DNA from: SAR86 cluster bacterium
Lineage (GTDB): Bacteria; Pseudomonadota; Gammaproteobacteria; Magnimaribacterales; D2472
Assembly (NCBI GenBank): GCA_023703615.1
Contig: CP097971.1
Location: forward strand, 982,315 to 1,046,314
Length of the DNA stretch: 64,000 nt
Reading direction: 5' to 3'
The notes under the pieces: generated by a model
Told to the model about the DNA's origin: nothing
The model's input: only the letters and a program-made list of their open reading frames with translations
Database searches by the model: none
Position numbers and translations under genes: made by a program
Shown: positions 34,434 to 43,336 of the stretch, piece by piece
Layout of the letters: each line of letters starts with the position of its first letter
How positions within the stretch are numbered: position 1 is the stretch's first letter

Positions 34434-34977
34434 GAAAGAATTCGTTCAAACGATTGACGATCTTTTTTTAAAGTTAGAGCTTTCATATCATTATCAGTTC
34501 TATAAAGTTTTTGGCACTGATGAAAAATTAAAAGAAGGAAAAAAATTATGGGCACAAAGTCTTAAGAATTTTTCGTCAATAACAATTAAAAAAGCTACAA
34601 ACGAGGTTATTAGCACCCAATCCTACCTTCCAACACTTACCGATTTAATAAAAGCATCCATAGATATACAAAATGATGATGGATTTCCATCAGCTGAAGA
34701 AGCTTTTATAGAAGCAAGAAAATCTTATTCACCAAGATCTAATTTTAATTGGAGTCATCCTATTGTATATTTTGCTGGAAAAAAAACTGGTTGGAATATA
34801 TTAGACGAAAAAGATAATAAAGAGGCTTTTATGAGTTTTGTGAAAATATATTCAAAATTTAAAAAAGAAGCATCTAATGGTGTAAAATTCACCATTAAAA
34901 ATTCATCTAAAGAAGAAGTAAAACAACCATTAAATAAAAAACTATTAGAAGAATTAAGAAAAAAACATAAAATCTAA
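34333..34977 (+). CDS. Lambda P-like replication/helicase-loader protein (tentative)
   Basis: A 214-residue frame if it starts at ATG 34333. ATG 34354 (after AAAGAGC) or GTG 34396 are alternatives, so 20-30 N-terminal residues are uncertain, and the overlap with the DnaT-like gene is 101, 80 or 38 bp. The core (FYKVFGTDEKLKEGKKLWAQ, then a conserved QSYLPTLTDLIKAS near 106) follows the pattern of the phage replication protein P family: an aromatic/acidic helix, a Trp, then a Pro-x-x-x-x-hydrophobic region. P proteins capture DnaB helicase. Resemblance is by pattern only. It follows the DnaT-like gene, strengthening a shared role in DnaB loading. Confidence 0.55.
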   Translation: MKKIKSIMNQESIQKTFHQEKVTNLGQKNLISNKKEFVQTIDDLFLKLELSYHYQFYKVFGTDEKLKEGKKLWAQSLKNFSSITIKKATNEVISTQSYLPTLTDLIKASIDIQNDDGFPSAEEAFIEARKSYSPRSNFNWSHPIVYFAGKKTGWNILDEKDNKEAFMSFVKIYSKFKKEASNGVKFTIKNSSKEEVKQPLNKKLLEELRKKHKI

Positions 34978-35011
34978 GTTGCTTCTTACTTAAAACTTTT
35001 AATAGTAAATT

Positions 35012-35902
35012 ATGTCAAAGTTACCAATTATGACCAAAAATATAAGAATTTCTTTATATATATTTATACCAATATTGTTTTGGATGGTGTCAGGAATATT
35101 TGTTTCTGAAAAAGAAGTTATAGAGGAAAAAAGTGATGAATTATTTAAAGTTGAGGTTTTGGTTAGTGAGGCTCAATATTTTCAACCTCTTATAAAGCTC
35201 AAGGCAACTTCTATGTCAGAAGCAAGAATCAACGTTCGAGCAAAAACTTCAGGTGAAGTTGTTAAAATTGGTGCGAAACAAGGAGAATTTATCCAAAAAG
35301 ACTTCATACTGTGTAGTCTTGGTGTGGTTGAATTAAATAGAACTGAGGTTAAATCGCCCTTTTCTGGATATATTGAAAACATTGTAAAGCCTGGAAATTT
35401 TCTAGAAAGAGGACAGGTATGTGCAACAATTATTCAGTTGAACCCTATAATTTTTATTGCCGAGGTTCCAGAGTTTAAGATTAATAAAGTAAGAGTTGGT
35501 CAATCGGTTTTGATTGAGCTCATAACAGGTGAAGAAATTGAAGGTCAACTTTCATTTGTATCTAAGAGTGCCTCAAATTTAACCAAAACCTTTAAAATTG
35601 AATCAGAAATTGAAAATATAGACGGAAAAATAAGAGATGGCATTACCGCAGAGATGACGATAAAAACTGATGAAATTCTTGCTCATAAAATTTCACCATC
35701 AATCCTATTACTAAATGATAAAGGCATATTAGGCATTAAGACTGTAAATGATCAAAATATAGTTAAATTTAATAAGCTTGATATTCTTGAGGATTCTGAA
35801 GACGGCCTATGGGTATCTGGCATTTCAAATCTAAGTCGAATTATTATTCAAGGGCAAGGTTTTGTTGAGGATGGTCAAGAAGTGATTACCGAAATAAAAT
35901 GA
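35012..35902 (+). CDS. RND efflux periplasmic adaptor (membrane fusion protein)
   Basis: The 296-residue protein has one N-terminal membrane helix (about 11-30). A biotinyl-lipoyl-like half-motif follows (RAKTSGEVVKIGAKQGEFI near 76-94, and VKSPFSGYIENIVKPGNFLERG near 113-134), then a beta-barrel domain. The coiled-coil hairpin of AcrA is almost absent, so it is a short adaptor. It bridges an inner-membrane RND pump and an outer-membrane channel. Its stop overlaps the pump's ATG by 4 bp. No TolC-like gene is in the window. The substrate is unknown. Confidence 0.87.
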   Translation: MSKLPIMTKNIRISLYIFIPILFWMVSGIFVSEKEVIEEKSDELFKVEVLVSEAQYFQPLIKLKATSMSEARINVRAKTSGEVVKIGAKQGEFIQKDFILCSLGVVELNRTEVKSPFSGYIENIVKPGNFLERGQVCATIIQLNPIIFIAEVPEFKINKVRVGQSVLIELITGEEIEGQLSFVSKSASNLTKTFKIESEIENIDGKIRDGITAEMTIKTDEILAHKISPSILLLNDKGILGIKTVNDQNIVKFNKLDILEDSEDGLWVSGISNLSRIIIQGQGFVEDGQEVITEIK

Positions 35903-38900
35903 CACGAATTATAGATTTTGCTCTCTCTAAGGCAAAAACTACTATTATGATGGCAGTTTTTGTTCTTATCGCTGGAACAGTTGCGCGTCAAGAAATTCCC
36001 ATTGCTGCTGCTCCTAATATTCAACTACCTTTCTTATCAGTTTCTGTATTTCTTGATGGTGCATCTCCTAAAGACACATCTCGTTTAATTGCAAGACCTA
36101 TAGAAAATAGTGTTGATACTGTGCCAGGTGTAGAAAGAGTAAGTTCAATAAGTTCAATGAGTTATGCAAGAATTATTTTAGAATTTGAAGTTGGTTACGA
36201 TATGGATAAAGCCCTTGTTGATTTGAAACAAGCAGTTGAAGAAACAAAATTTGAATTGCCTCTTGAAGCTGAAGATCCAATTATAGAGGAATATACTGAA
36301 GCATCTTTTCCAATAATGAATATAAGCATTGTTGGGAATAGCTCACTTCGACAAAAAGTCTTCTATGCAAAAGATTTAAAAGAAAAAATTGAAACATTAG
36401 AGGAAGTTCTAAGAGCTGATCTAGCAGGTGCACCAGATGAGGTTTTAGAAGGCGTTATCAACAAATCAAAAATGGAATCCTATGGTGTAACTCTATCTGA
36501 TTTATATTACTCAGTGTCAAATAATAATTTAATTATTCCAGGAGGGACTCAAGATACAGGAAGAGGAAGCTTTAATATTGAAGTTCCAAGCATTATTGAG
36601 ACAGCTCAAGATGTTTATTCTATTCCTATAAAAGTTACTCCAGAGGCAATAGTTACACTTGGAGATATTGCAACCATATCTAGAACGTTTAAAGACTACT
36701 CTTCATATGCAAGAGTTAATGGACAAGATGCAGTAACTCTGGAAATTTTGCTTAGAGAAGGCGCTAATGCAATAGATGCTTCTAATGGTATTAAAAGTAT
36801 TCTTTCTAATTTTCAGGAAAAAATCCCAGATAATTTAGAAATTATCATTACTGACGATGATTCAATATATGCAGAACTGATGGTAAAAGAACTGAATGGA
36901 AATATAATTACAGCGGTATCCCTAATCATGATCCTTATTGTAGCAAGTATGGGGTTTCGAGTATCGATGCTTGTGGGTCTTTCAATACCTTTTTGTTTTC
37001 TATCAACTTATCTAACACTTTATCTTTTAGGATATGAGGTAAATTTTCTTGTAATGATGGGTCTTTTATTGGGCATGGGAATGTTAATTGATGGTTCGAT
37101 AGTAATAACCGAGTATGCCGATAAAAAAATTGCCGAAGGTCTTTCAAGATTTGAGGCATACAGACTCTCATCTAAAAGAATGTTTTATCCTATTCTGGCC
37201 TCTACAGGAACAACTTTAGCAGCATTTATCCCTGTGATGTTTTGGCCTGGATACACTGGTGAATTTATGAAGCTTTTACCAGTAACTGTTTCTATAGTTC
37301 TTATTTCTTCTTTAGTTTATTCATTAATTGTAATTCCTGTCTTAGGGTCAGTATTTGGGCAAAATGAGTCAGGATTAAATAAAGAAGAAAATGAACGTGA
37401 ATCTATATTTGTAATTCTTGTTGAAAAATATGGATCTTATATTAAAAATTTTATAAAGAATCCTATAGAAACTGTTATAGGTGTATTCGCTGTAATTTCT
37501 TTGATAATGATTACGTTCTCTTTTTACAGCAAAGGAACAGTATATTTTGCAATTGTTGATCCTGTTTCTGCTGAAATTACAATAAGGGCTAGAGGTAATT
37601 TTTCTGCACTTGAGTCAAAAGAAATAATAGAAACAGTTGAAGAGAAATTTTTAGCTATTGAAGAACTACAAAGTGTTTATTTGAGAGCGGGTAGTAATTG
37701 GTGGCAGTCAGGAGCTGATAAAATTGGTGGCGGATATGTTGAAGTGGCAGCACCCGCAAAAAGGTCAATAAGTGGATTAGAAGTAATTGAAAAAGTTAAA
37801 AAGTCTGCTGAGGATATACCCGGCATTATTGTCGAAACTAAAGCAAATCTTGGAGGTCCAGAATTTGATTCTCCAATTCAGATGACAGTTTATGGAAAAA
37901 ACGAAAGAGAAACTGACATTGTTACAAATTACATAGAAAGCTACATAAGAAATAACATTTCAGGTTTAACAAATATATTTTCATCAAAATCATATCCGTC
38001 CGTGGAATGGAGTGTAGAAGTTGATAAGCAAAAGGCAGCACAACTCGGCGTAAATGTAGGCGATGTTGGTGCATTGGTTCAAATGCTAACTAATGGATTT
38101 AAGGTTGGTGAATACAGACCAGATGATTCAAGAGATGAGGTTGAAATAAGAGCTCGATTTCCAGAATCTAATAGAACAATTACAGGCATAGCAAACTTAA
38201 ATGTTACAACTAATGGTGGTCTGGTTCCTGTTAGTTCATTTATAAATCTTGAAGCAAAAGAAAGTAAGCAAATGATAAATAGAGCAAATGGTAAATATGC
38301 TCAATCAATTGCTGCTTCAACAATTGATGAAACTCAAGTCTCAAATAAAATTCAAATAATACAAGAATGGCTTAATGCCCAAGAATTTGGCGAAGATATA
38401 GAAGTAAAATTTGAAGGAATGGCTGAAGAAACAGAAGAGGTAAATCAATTTATGATAATCGCTGGATTAACTGCGGTGTCGATTATGCTGTTAATGCTTG
38501 TTACTCAATTTAATAATTTCTATCAATCATTTTTAATTCTGACATCTGTTGTAATTTCATTTAGCGGAGTGCTACTAGGCCTGTTGATTACAAATAGCGC
38601 TTTTAGCACGACCATGACTGGTCTTTCTATAGTAACACTTGCAGGAATTGTAGTTAATAATAATATTGTACTGATAGATACATTTAATAAATTAAAAGAT
38701 GAATCGCCAAATGAGGAAAAGGCATTGCTTATATTAAATGCTTGCAAACAAAGATTTAGGCCTATCATTCTTACTTCAACAACAACAATATTAGGATTGT
38801 TGCCTTTAGCAATGGGATTGAGTGTTGATATTGTATCAAGAGATATTTTGATAGGTAGCAGAATAGTAGATTGGTGGACAAACCTTGCTGTTTCAATAGT

Positions 38901-39024
38901 TTTTGGGCTTGGTTTTAGTACCTTTATTACATTAATTTTGACTCCAGCAGCTTTAGCTCTACCTTATGCAATTAAAAATGATTATAAAAAATTTTTTAAA
39001 CTAACAATTAATAAATTACAATAA
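35899..39024 (+). CDS. RND-family inner-membrane efflux pump
   Basis: At 1041 residues it has the HAE-1/AcrB layout. TM1 near residue 15 is followed by a porter domain, TM2-6, a second porter domain, and TM7-12. The proton-relay helix reads GMGMLIDGSIVITEY near 395: one Asp is kept where AcrB has two, Gly taking the second place. TM10 keeps GIVVNNNIVLID. It exports substrates with a proton gradient. It is translationally coupled to the adaptor, but no outer-membrane partner is present. Substrates could be drugs, bile-like compounds, fatty acids or envelope lipids. The sequence does not say which. Confidence 0.93.
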   Translation: MTRIIDFALSKAKTTIMMAVFVLIAGTVARQEIPIAAAPNIQLPFLSVSVFLDGASPKDTSRLIARPIENSVDTVPGVERVSSISSMSYARIILEFEVGYDMDKALVDLKQAVEETKFELPLEAEDPIIEEYTEASFPIMNISIVGNSSLRQKVFYAKDLKEKIETLEEVLRADLAGAPDEVLEGVINKSKMESYGVTLSDLYYSVSNNNLIIPGGTQDTGRGSFNIEVPSIIETAQDVYSIPIKVTPEAIVTLGDIATISRTFKDYSSYARVNGQDAVTLEILLREGANAIDASNGIKSILSNFQEKIPDNLEIIITDDDSIYAELMVKELNGNIITAVSLIMILIVASMGFRVSMLVGLSIPFCFLSTYLTLYLLGYEVNFLVMMGLLLGMGMLIDGSIVITEYADKKIAEGLSRFEAYRLSSKRMFYPILASTGTTLAAFIPVMFWPGYTGEFMKLLPVTVSIVLISSLVYSLIVIPVLGSVFGQNESGLNKEENERESIFVILVEKYGSYIKNFIKNPIETVIGVFAVISLIMITFSFYSKGTVYFAIVDPVSAEITIRARGNFSALESKEIIETVEEKFLAIEELQSVYLRAGSNWWQSGADKIGGGYVEVAAPAKRSISGLEVIEKVKKSAEDIPGIIVETKANLGGPEFDSPIQMTVYGKNERETDIVTNYIESYIRNNISGLTNIFSSKSYPSVEWSVEVDKQKAAQLGVNVGDVGALVQMLTNGFKVGEYRPDDSRDEVEIRARFPESNRTITGIANLNVTTNGGLVPVSSFINLEAKESKQMINRANGKYAQSIAASTIDETQVSNKIQIIQEWLNAQEFGEDIEVKFEGMAEETEEVNQFMIIAGLTAVSIMLLMLVTQFNNFYQSFLILTSVVISFSGVLLGLLITNSAFSTTMTGLSIVTLAGIVVNNNIVLIDTFNKLKDESPNEEKALLILNACKQRFRPIILTSTTTILGLLPLAMGLSVDIVSRDILIGSRIVDWWTNLAVSIVFGLGFSTFITLILTPAALALPYAIKNDYKKFFKLTINKLQ

Positions 39025-39027
39025 ACC

Positions 39028-39249
39028 ATGAGCAATTCAAACAAAAAAACAGATTTTGAAGCATCTATTCAAAAATTAGAGTCGATCATATCTAAATTAG
39101 AAGATGAAAATATTAATTTGGAGGATTCAGTTAAGTCATTTGAAGAAGGCATTAATTTAGTCAAAGAATGTCAAAAACAACTTGCAACTGCAGAATTAAA
39201 AGTAAAAAAACTTTTAGATGATGGCACATCTGAAAATTTAGAAAACTAA
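39028..39249 (+). CDS. xseB: Exodeoxyribonuclease VII small subunit
   Basis: The 73-residue helical protein has the XseB signature FEASIQKLESIISKLED (residues 9-25) and SFEEGINLVKECQKQL near 41-56. It pairs with XseA, not seen here, to degrade single-stranded DNA. It lies immediately upstream of ispA and dxs, the common gammaproteobacterial order, and starts 3 bp after the RND pump gene. Confidence 0.93.
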   Translation: MSNSNKKTDFEASIQKLESIISKLEDENINLEDSVKSFEEGINLVKECQKQLATAELKVKKLLDDGTSENLEN

Positions 39250-39256
39250 AAAATCT

Positions 39257-40135
39257 ATGTCCTCAGAATATCTTGCTCAAGTCAGAGAAATTATTGGAGC
39301 AAATATTTCATCTGTAATTAATAATACAAATCTTATTGAAAAATCTATGGCTTACTCATCCTTGAGTGACAGCAAGATGGTCAGGGCTGGACTTGTACTT
39401 GCTTCGTCTGAATTAAATAAAAATTTATCAAAATCAAGCGCAATCACATTAGCAACTGCGGTAGAACTTATGCATACTTACTCTCTTATTCATGATGATC
39501 TTCCGTGTATGGATGATGATAAATGGAGAAGAAACCAACCTTCAAATCATATTAAATTTGGTGAAGCAAATGCAGTTTTAACAGGAGATGCTCTGCAGGC
39601 TCTTGCATATGAAATTATTTGTGAAGATAAAGATCTATCAAATACTTCAAAAGTAAATGCTGTTAAAAGTCTATCTAAGGCATGTGGAAAAAAAGGAATG
39701 GTTCTTGGTCAACAACTTGATTTAGAAAATGAGCAAAATTCAGAAAGTATAGAGCTAAAGGATTTAGAATATATTAATTCTCTGAAGACAGGTAAATTAA
39801 TAGAATGTTCTGTCTTGTTAGGTTCTCTTGAAAATTTATTGGACATTTCTCTTAAAGATGGGCTCAGAGAGTATGGAAAAAAAATTGGTTTAGCATTCCA
39901 AATCATTGATGATATTTTGGATGTCTTAGGAGACAAAAATAAATTAGGCAAAGAAGTTAACTCTGATAAGAAAAATAAAAAAATTACCTATATTGAACTA
40001 ATTGGCGTAGACGCTTCAAAAGAAAAAGCTTCTGATTTGATAAAAAGTGCAATTTCAATTATTAACTCCTTTGATGTAGACAACAAAGAAAATTTAATAG
40101 GCATAGCAAACTATATTATTAATAGAGATAAATGA
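39257..40135 (+). CDS. ispA: Farnesyl diphosphate synthase
   Basis: The 292-residue prenyl synthase carries the first Asp-rich motif HDDLPCMDDD near 84-93 and the second FQIIDDILD near 214-222. FGEANAVLTGDAL lies between them. It condenses IPP and DMAPP into farnesyl diphosphate for ubiquinone and undecaprenyl chains. The next gene, dxs, starts immediately after its TGA. The xseB-ispA-dxs arrangement is standard. Chain length (GPP or FPP) is inferred from the family. Confidence 0.95.
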   Translation: MSSEYLAQVREIIGANISSVINNTNLIEKSMAYSSLSDSKMVRAGLVLASSELNKNLSKSSAITLATAVELMHTYSLIHDDLPCMDDDKWRRNQPSNHIKFGEANAVLTGDALQALAYEIICEDKDLSNTSKVNAVKSLSKACGKKGMVLGQQLDLENEQNSESIELKDLEYINSLKTGKLIECSVLLGSLENLLDISLKDGLREYGKKIGLAFQIIDDILDVLGDKNKLGKEVNSDKKNKKITYIELIGVDASKEKASDLIKSAISIINSFDVDNKENLIGIANYIINRDK

Positions 40136-42010
40136 ATGAAGATTTTTAAAAAAATACCTAATAAAAAACCTTCAACACCTCTTTTAGATAAGATTGAGTT
40201 TCCAAAAGATATAAAAAAATTCTCAAATTCTGAATTAGAGATACTTGCGAATGAGCTCAGAGAGTTTTTGTTATATTCTGTTGGTCAAAGCGGAGGACAT
40301 CTTGGAGCAGGCCTGGGTGTAATAGAGTTGACAGTTGTTCTTCATTATCTTTTTGATACTCCTAATGACAATCTTGTCTGGGATGTTGGACATCAAGCTT
40401 ACCCTCATAAAATTCTCACTGGCAGAAAAAGTAAAATTCAAACAATCAGAAAGAAAGATGGGCTAGCTCCTTTTCCAAACATTAATGAAAGTGCATTTGA
40501 TGCATTTGGAGTTGGTCATTCTAGCACCTCAATAAGTGCTGCACTTGGGATGTCTATTGCAAATCAAGCGGATAATAACAATAAGAAAACAGTTGCAGTA
40601 ATTGGAGATGGCGCAATGACAGCTGGAATTGCTTTTGAAGCTCTAAGCCATAGTGGTCATTTGAAACCAAATTTATTAATAATCTTAAATGATAATGATA
40701 TGTCTATTTCAGAAAATGTTGGTGGGTTATCGAATTACTTTTCAAGAATCTGGGCTTCAAAAACATATAAAGGTATTAAAAAAGGTGGTGCTAGTTTTTT
40801 AAAGCCGCTTCCTCAGGCGTATCATTTAGCTAGAAAAGTTGAATCGCAAATGAAAGCGATGGTAGCTCCAGGAAGTATTTTTGAAGAGCTTGGCTTAAAC
40901 TATATTGGGCCAATCGATGGACATAATATTAAACAATTAATTGATGTAATAGGAAATTTAAAAGATTTTGATGGTCCTCAATTTCTTCATATTATTACAA
41001 AAAAAGGTGCGGGGCTTGATCCAGCCGAAATTGATAGAATTCAATTTCATGCTATTGGCAAAATAAACTCTTTTGAGGAAAAAGGCCAATCAAAACCAAA
41101 GTATCAAGACATTTTTGGTGATTGGATTTTAGAAATGGGGTCTATTGATCAGAATTTAATTGCAATAACGCCAGCAATGCGAGAAGGATCGGGCTTAGTA
41201 AAATTTAGTGAGAAATTTCCAGATAGATACTTTGATGTTGCCATTGCTGAACAGCATGCAGTGACATTTGCAGCTGGTCTATCTCTAGAAAATAAAAAGC
41301 CAATAGTTGCAATATATTCAACATTTCTTCAAAGAGCCTATGACCAACTTATTCATGATGTTGCTGTTCAAAATCTTGACGTTACTTTTGCGATTGATAG
41401 AGCTGGACTTGTTGGAGAAGACGGTCCAACTCATTCAGGAAATTATGATATTGCATTCATGCGATGCATACCAAATTTATTAATTATGACCCCTTCAAAT
41501 GAGCAAGAGACAAGAGATTTATTAACAACGGCATATTATTATAATGGTCCTGCAGCCGTAAGATATCCTAGAGGTTCTGGACCAAATGTAAAGCTTGAAA
41601 AAGAAATCAAATCTTTTGAAATAGGTAAAGCAAATTTAATAAGAGAAGGTAAAAAAGAAATTATATTTTTAAATTTTGGTGCTTTGCTTGAAGAAGCAAA
41701 AGTAGTTTGCGACAACCTTGATCTTACTTTAATTGACATGCGTTTTGTAAAACCTCTAGATTCAGAGATGCTATTAACTTATTTAAATAAAGCTAATTTT
41801 TTTGTATCGCTTGAGGATGGTTCAATTGCAGGAGGGGCAGGCAGTGCTGTGCAAGAGTTTTGTATGGAACACAATATAAAAATACGATCAAAACTTTTCG
41901 GCATTGAAGATAAATTTATTGAGCATGCTTCAAGGGAAGAGATGCTTGAGGAAGCAAATTTAACTTCTATAAAAATAGAAAGAGTGTTAAAAGATATGCT
42001 GGAAATATAG
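40136..42010 (+). CDS. dxs: 1-deoxy-D-xylulose-5-phosphate synthase
   Basis: The 624-residue protein has the thiamine diphosphate motif GDGAMTAGIAFEAL near 157-170, an HDVAVQNLDV pyrimidine-domain segment, and DRAGLVGEDGPTHSG near 423. It joins pyruvate and glyceraldehyde-3-phosphate in the first step of the MEP isoprenoid pathway, supplying ispA next door. Its ATG abuts the ispA TGA. Its last 44 bp overlap the convergent pgpA gene, so termination must occur inside pgpA. Confidence 0.96.
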   Translation: MKIFKKIPNKKPSTPLLDKIEFPKDIKKFSNSELEILANELREFLLYSVGQSGGHLGAGLGVIELTVVLHYLFDTPNDNLVWDVGHQAYPHKILTGRKSKIQTIRKKDGLAPFPNINESAFDAFGVGHSSTSISAALGMSIANQADNNNKKTVAVIGDGAMTAGIAFEALSHSGHLKPNLLIILNDNDMSISENVGGLSNYFSRIWASKTYKGIKKGGASFLKPLPQAYHLARKVESQMKAMVAPGSIFEELGLNYIGPIDGHNIKQLIDVIGNLKDFDGPQFLHIITKKGAGLDPAEIDRIQFHAIGKINSFEEKGQSKPKYQDIFGDWILEMGSIDQNLIAITPAMREGSGLVKFSEKFPDRYFDVAIAEQHAVTFAAGLSLENKKPIVAIYSTFLQRAYDQLIHDVAVQNLDVTFAIDRAGLVGEDGPTHSGNYDIAFMRCIPNLLIMTPSNEQETRDLLTTAYYYNGPAAVRYPRGSGPNVKLEKEIKSFEIGKANLIREGKKEIIFLNFGALLEEAKVVCDNLDLTLIDMRFVKPLDSEMLLTYLNKANFFVSLEDGSIAGGAGSAVQEFCMEHNIKIRSKLFGIEDKFIEHASREEMLEEANLTSIKIERVLKDMLEI

Positions 42011-42452
42011 CTAATACTCCAGCAAGCAGATCGTCTAAAACAATACCAAAACCATTTTTATAATTCTTATCAACATAAGAAATTGGAAAAGGTTTCCATA
42101 CATCAAATAGCCTAAAAAAAATAAATACAACCAAAGCATAAAAAGTTCTTGTTTCCTGAGATGTTAAAAATAACGCAGGCAACAAAGATAACCACATGCC
42201 TGAAAGCTCGTCTATTACTATTGATTTATGATCTCTATCTTTAAGATATTTTGAAGCTTGAGAACAAATCCAAATTGAGAAAACAATAACAACCAAAGAA
42301 ATGATTAACATGTTTGTATAGTGAGATAGATAAATAAATAAAAAAAGCGCAAATGCAGAACCAAAAGTTCCGGGTGCTAGTGGAATAGTTCCTATGCCAC
42401 CAAGAGTTGCAATAAAATGTATAGGATTTTTTAAATTAGGAAAATTTTTCAT
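41967..42452 (-). CDS. pgpA: Phosphatidylglycerophosphatase A
   Basis: The 161-residue membrane protein has the PgpA motifs ATLGGIGTIPLAPGTFGS near 14-31, VIDELSGMW near 78 and VLDDLLAGVLA near 138, with the acidic residues that hold the metal. It dephosphorylates phosphatidylglycerophosphate, the product of PgsA encoded at 10 kb. It overlaps thiL by 4 bp as in the usual thiL-pgpA pair, and converges with dxs with a 44-bp overlap. Confidence 0.94.
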   Translation of the reverse strand: MKNFPNLKNPIHFIATLGGIGTIPLAPGTFGSAFALFLFIYLSHYTNMLIISLVVIVFSIWICSQASKYLKDRDHKSIVIDELSGMWLSLLPALFLTSQETRTFYALVVFIFFRLFDVWKPFPISYVDKNYKNGFGIVLDDLLAGVLAIFPAYLLTLFLFL

Positions 42453-43333
42453 TTTTTAAAATGATCGAATCCATTAGTTTCTAGATCATACTCCTTTTTG
42501 GAAATAAAATTTAATTTTTTATCTTTTGTTATAGTCCCAATTTTGAAAAAGCACTCATCTTCAATGCCTGGTGGCATCGTAAAACACAAGTCATAATCAT
42601 CGCCTGCATCTAAATCACTTAAATTTGAAGTGATTGGAATGTCATCTATATATATGTCAGCTCCTACACTGGAAGAAGTTAAAATTTTTTTTAAATCTCC
42701 AATTAAACCATCTGAGGTATCAATGCACGCGTTAACATTTTTATAAATTTTCTTTGCTAAGCTAAATTTAGGTTCAGGATGCATATAATCACTTATATAG
42801 TCTGAATTAAATTTACAATTTTTCCAATCTTTTAAACCTTTTCTTGCCCTACCCACTTGGCTGCTTATAAATATTTCATCGCCAATTTTTGCATTATTTC
42901 TTTGAACTATTTTATTGCCAAGCGGAACACCAAATACTGTTACATTTATATTTAAAGGGCCTTTTGTAATATCGCCACCGATCAGAGAAAGTTCATACTT
43001 GTTACATACTTCTTTAATGCCTTGCGCAAACTTTTCGTACCAATCTCTATCTGTTTTTTCAGAAGTTATAGAAATGCTTAAAGCTTTAGGACTACAACAC
43101 ATAGCAGCAAGATCACTTAAAGCAATTGCAATAGCCCTATATGCAATATCGTTTGGCATAGCATTTGCTGGAAAATGAACATTTTCAATTGAGGAATCAA
43201 CAGAAGTAACTACTTCACTTTGAAAATTAAAAACGGCACAATCGTCACCAGATGGGACTATTATTCCATTTTTTTTGTCATATTCGGCTCCAATGCCTTT
43301 AAATATACCTATTAGTTCAAATTCTGAAATCAA
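42449..43333 (-). CDS. thiL: Thiamine-monophosphate kinase
   Basis: The 294-residue protein has GDDCAVF near residue 29, TSVDSSIENVHF near 40, the metal-binding ALSDLAAM near 72 and GGDITKGPLNINVTVFG near 118. These are the conserved acidic/Gly loops of the ThiL/PurM fold. It phosphorylates thiamine monophosphate to the cofactor used by Dxs. In most gammaproteobacteria it follows nusB; here thiL-pgpA has moved away and faces dxs. It starts 3 bp after the thiolase stop. Confidence 0.92.
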   Translation of the reverse strand: MISEFELIGIFKGIGAEYDKKNGIIVPSGDDCAVFNFQSEVVTSVDSSIENVHFPANAMPNDIAYRAIAIALSDLAAMCCSPKALSISITSEKTDRDWYEKFAQGIKEVCNKYELSLIGGDITKGPLNINVTVFGVPLGNKIVQRNNAKIGDEIFISSQVGRARKGLKDWKNCKFNSDYISDYMHPEPKFSLAKKIYKNVNACIDTSDGLIGDLKKILTSSSVGADIYIDDIPITSNLSDLDAGDDYDLCFTMPPGIEDECFFKIGTITKDKKLNFISKKEYDLETNGFDHFKK

Positions 43334-43336
43334 AGA

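Noticed and set aside
33645-34977. Prophage remnant around the DnaT/P-like genes
   Set aside because: No integrase, capsid, repressor or attachment repeats nearby, and base composition matches neighbours; a host pair is more economical.
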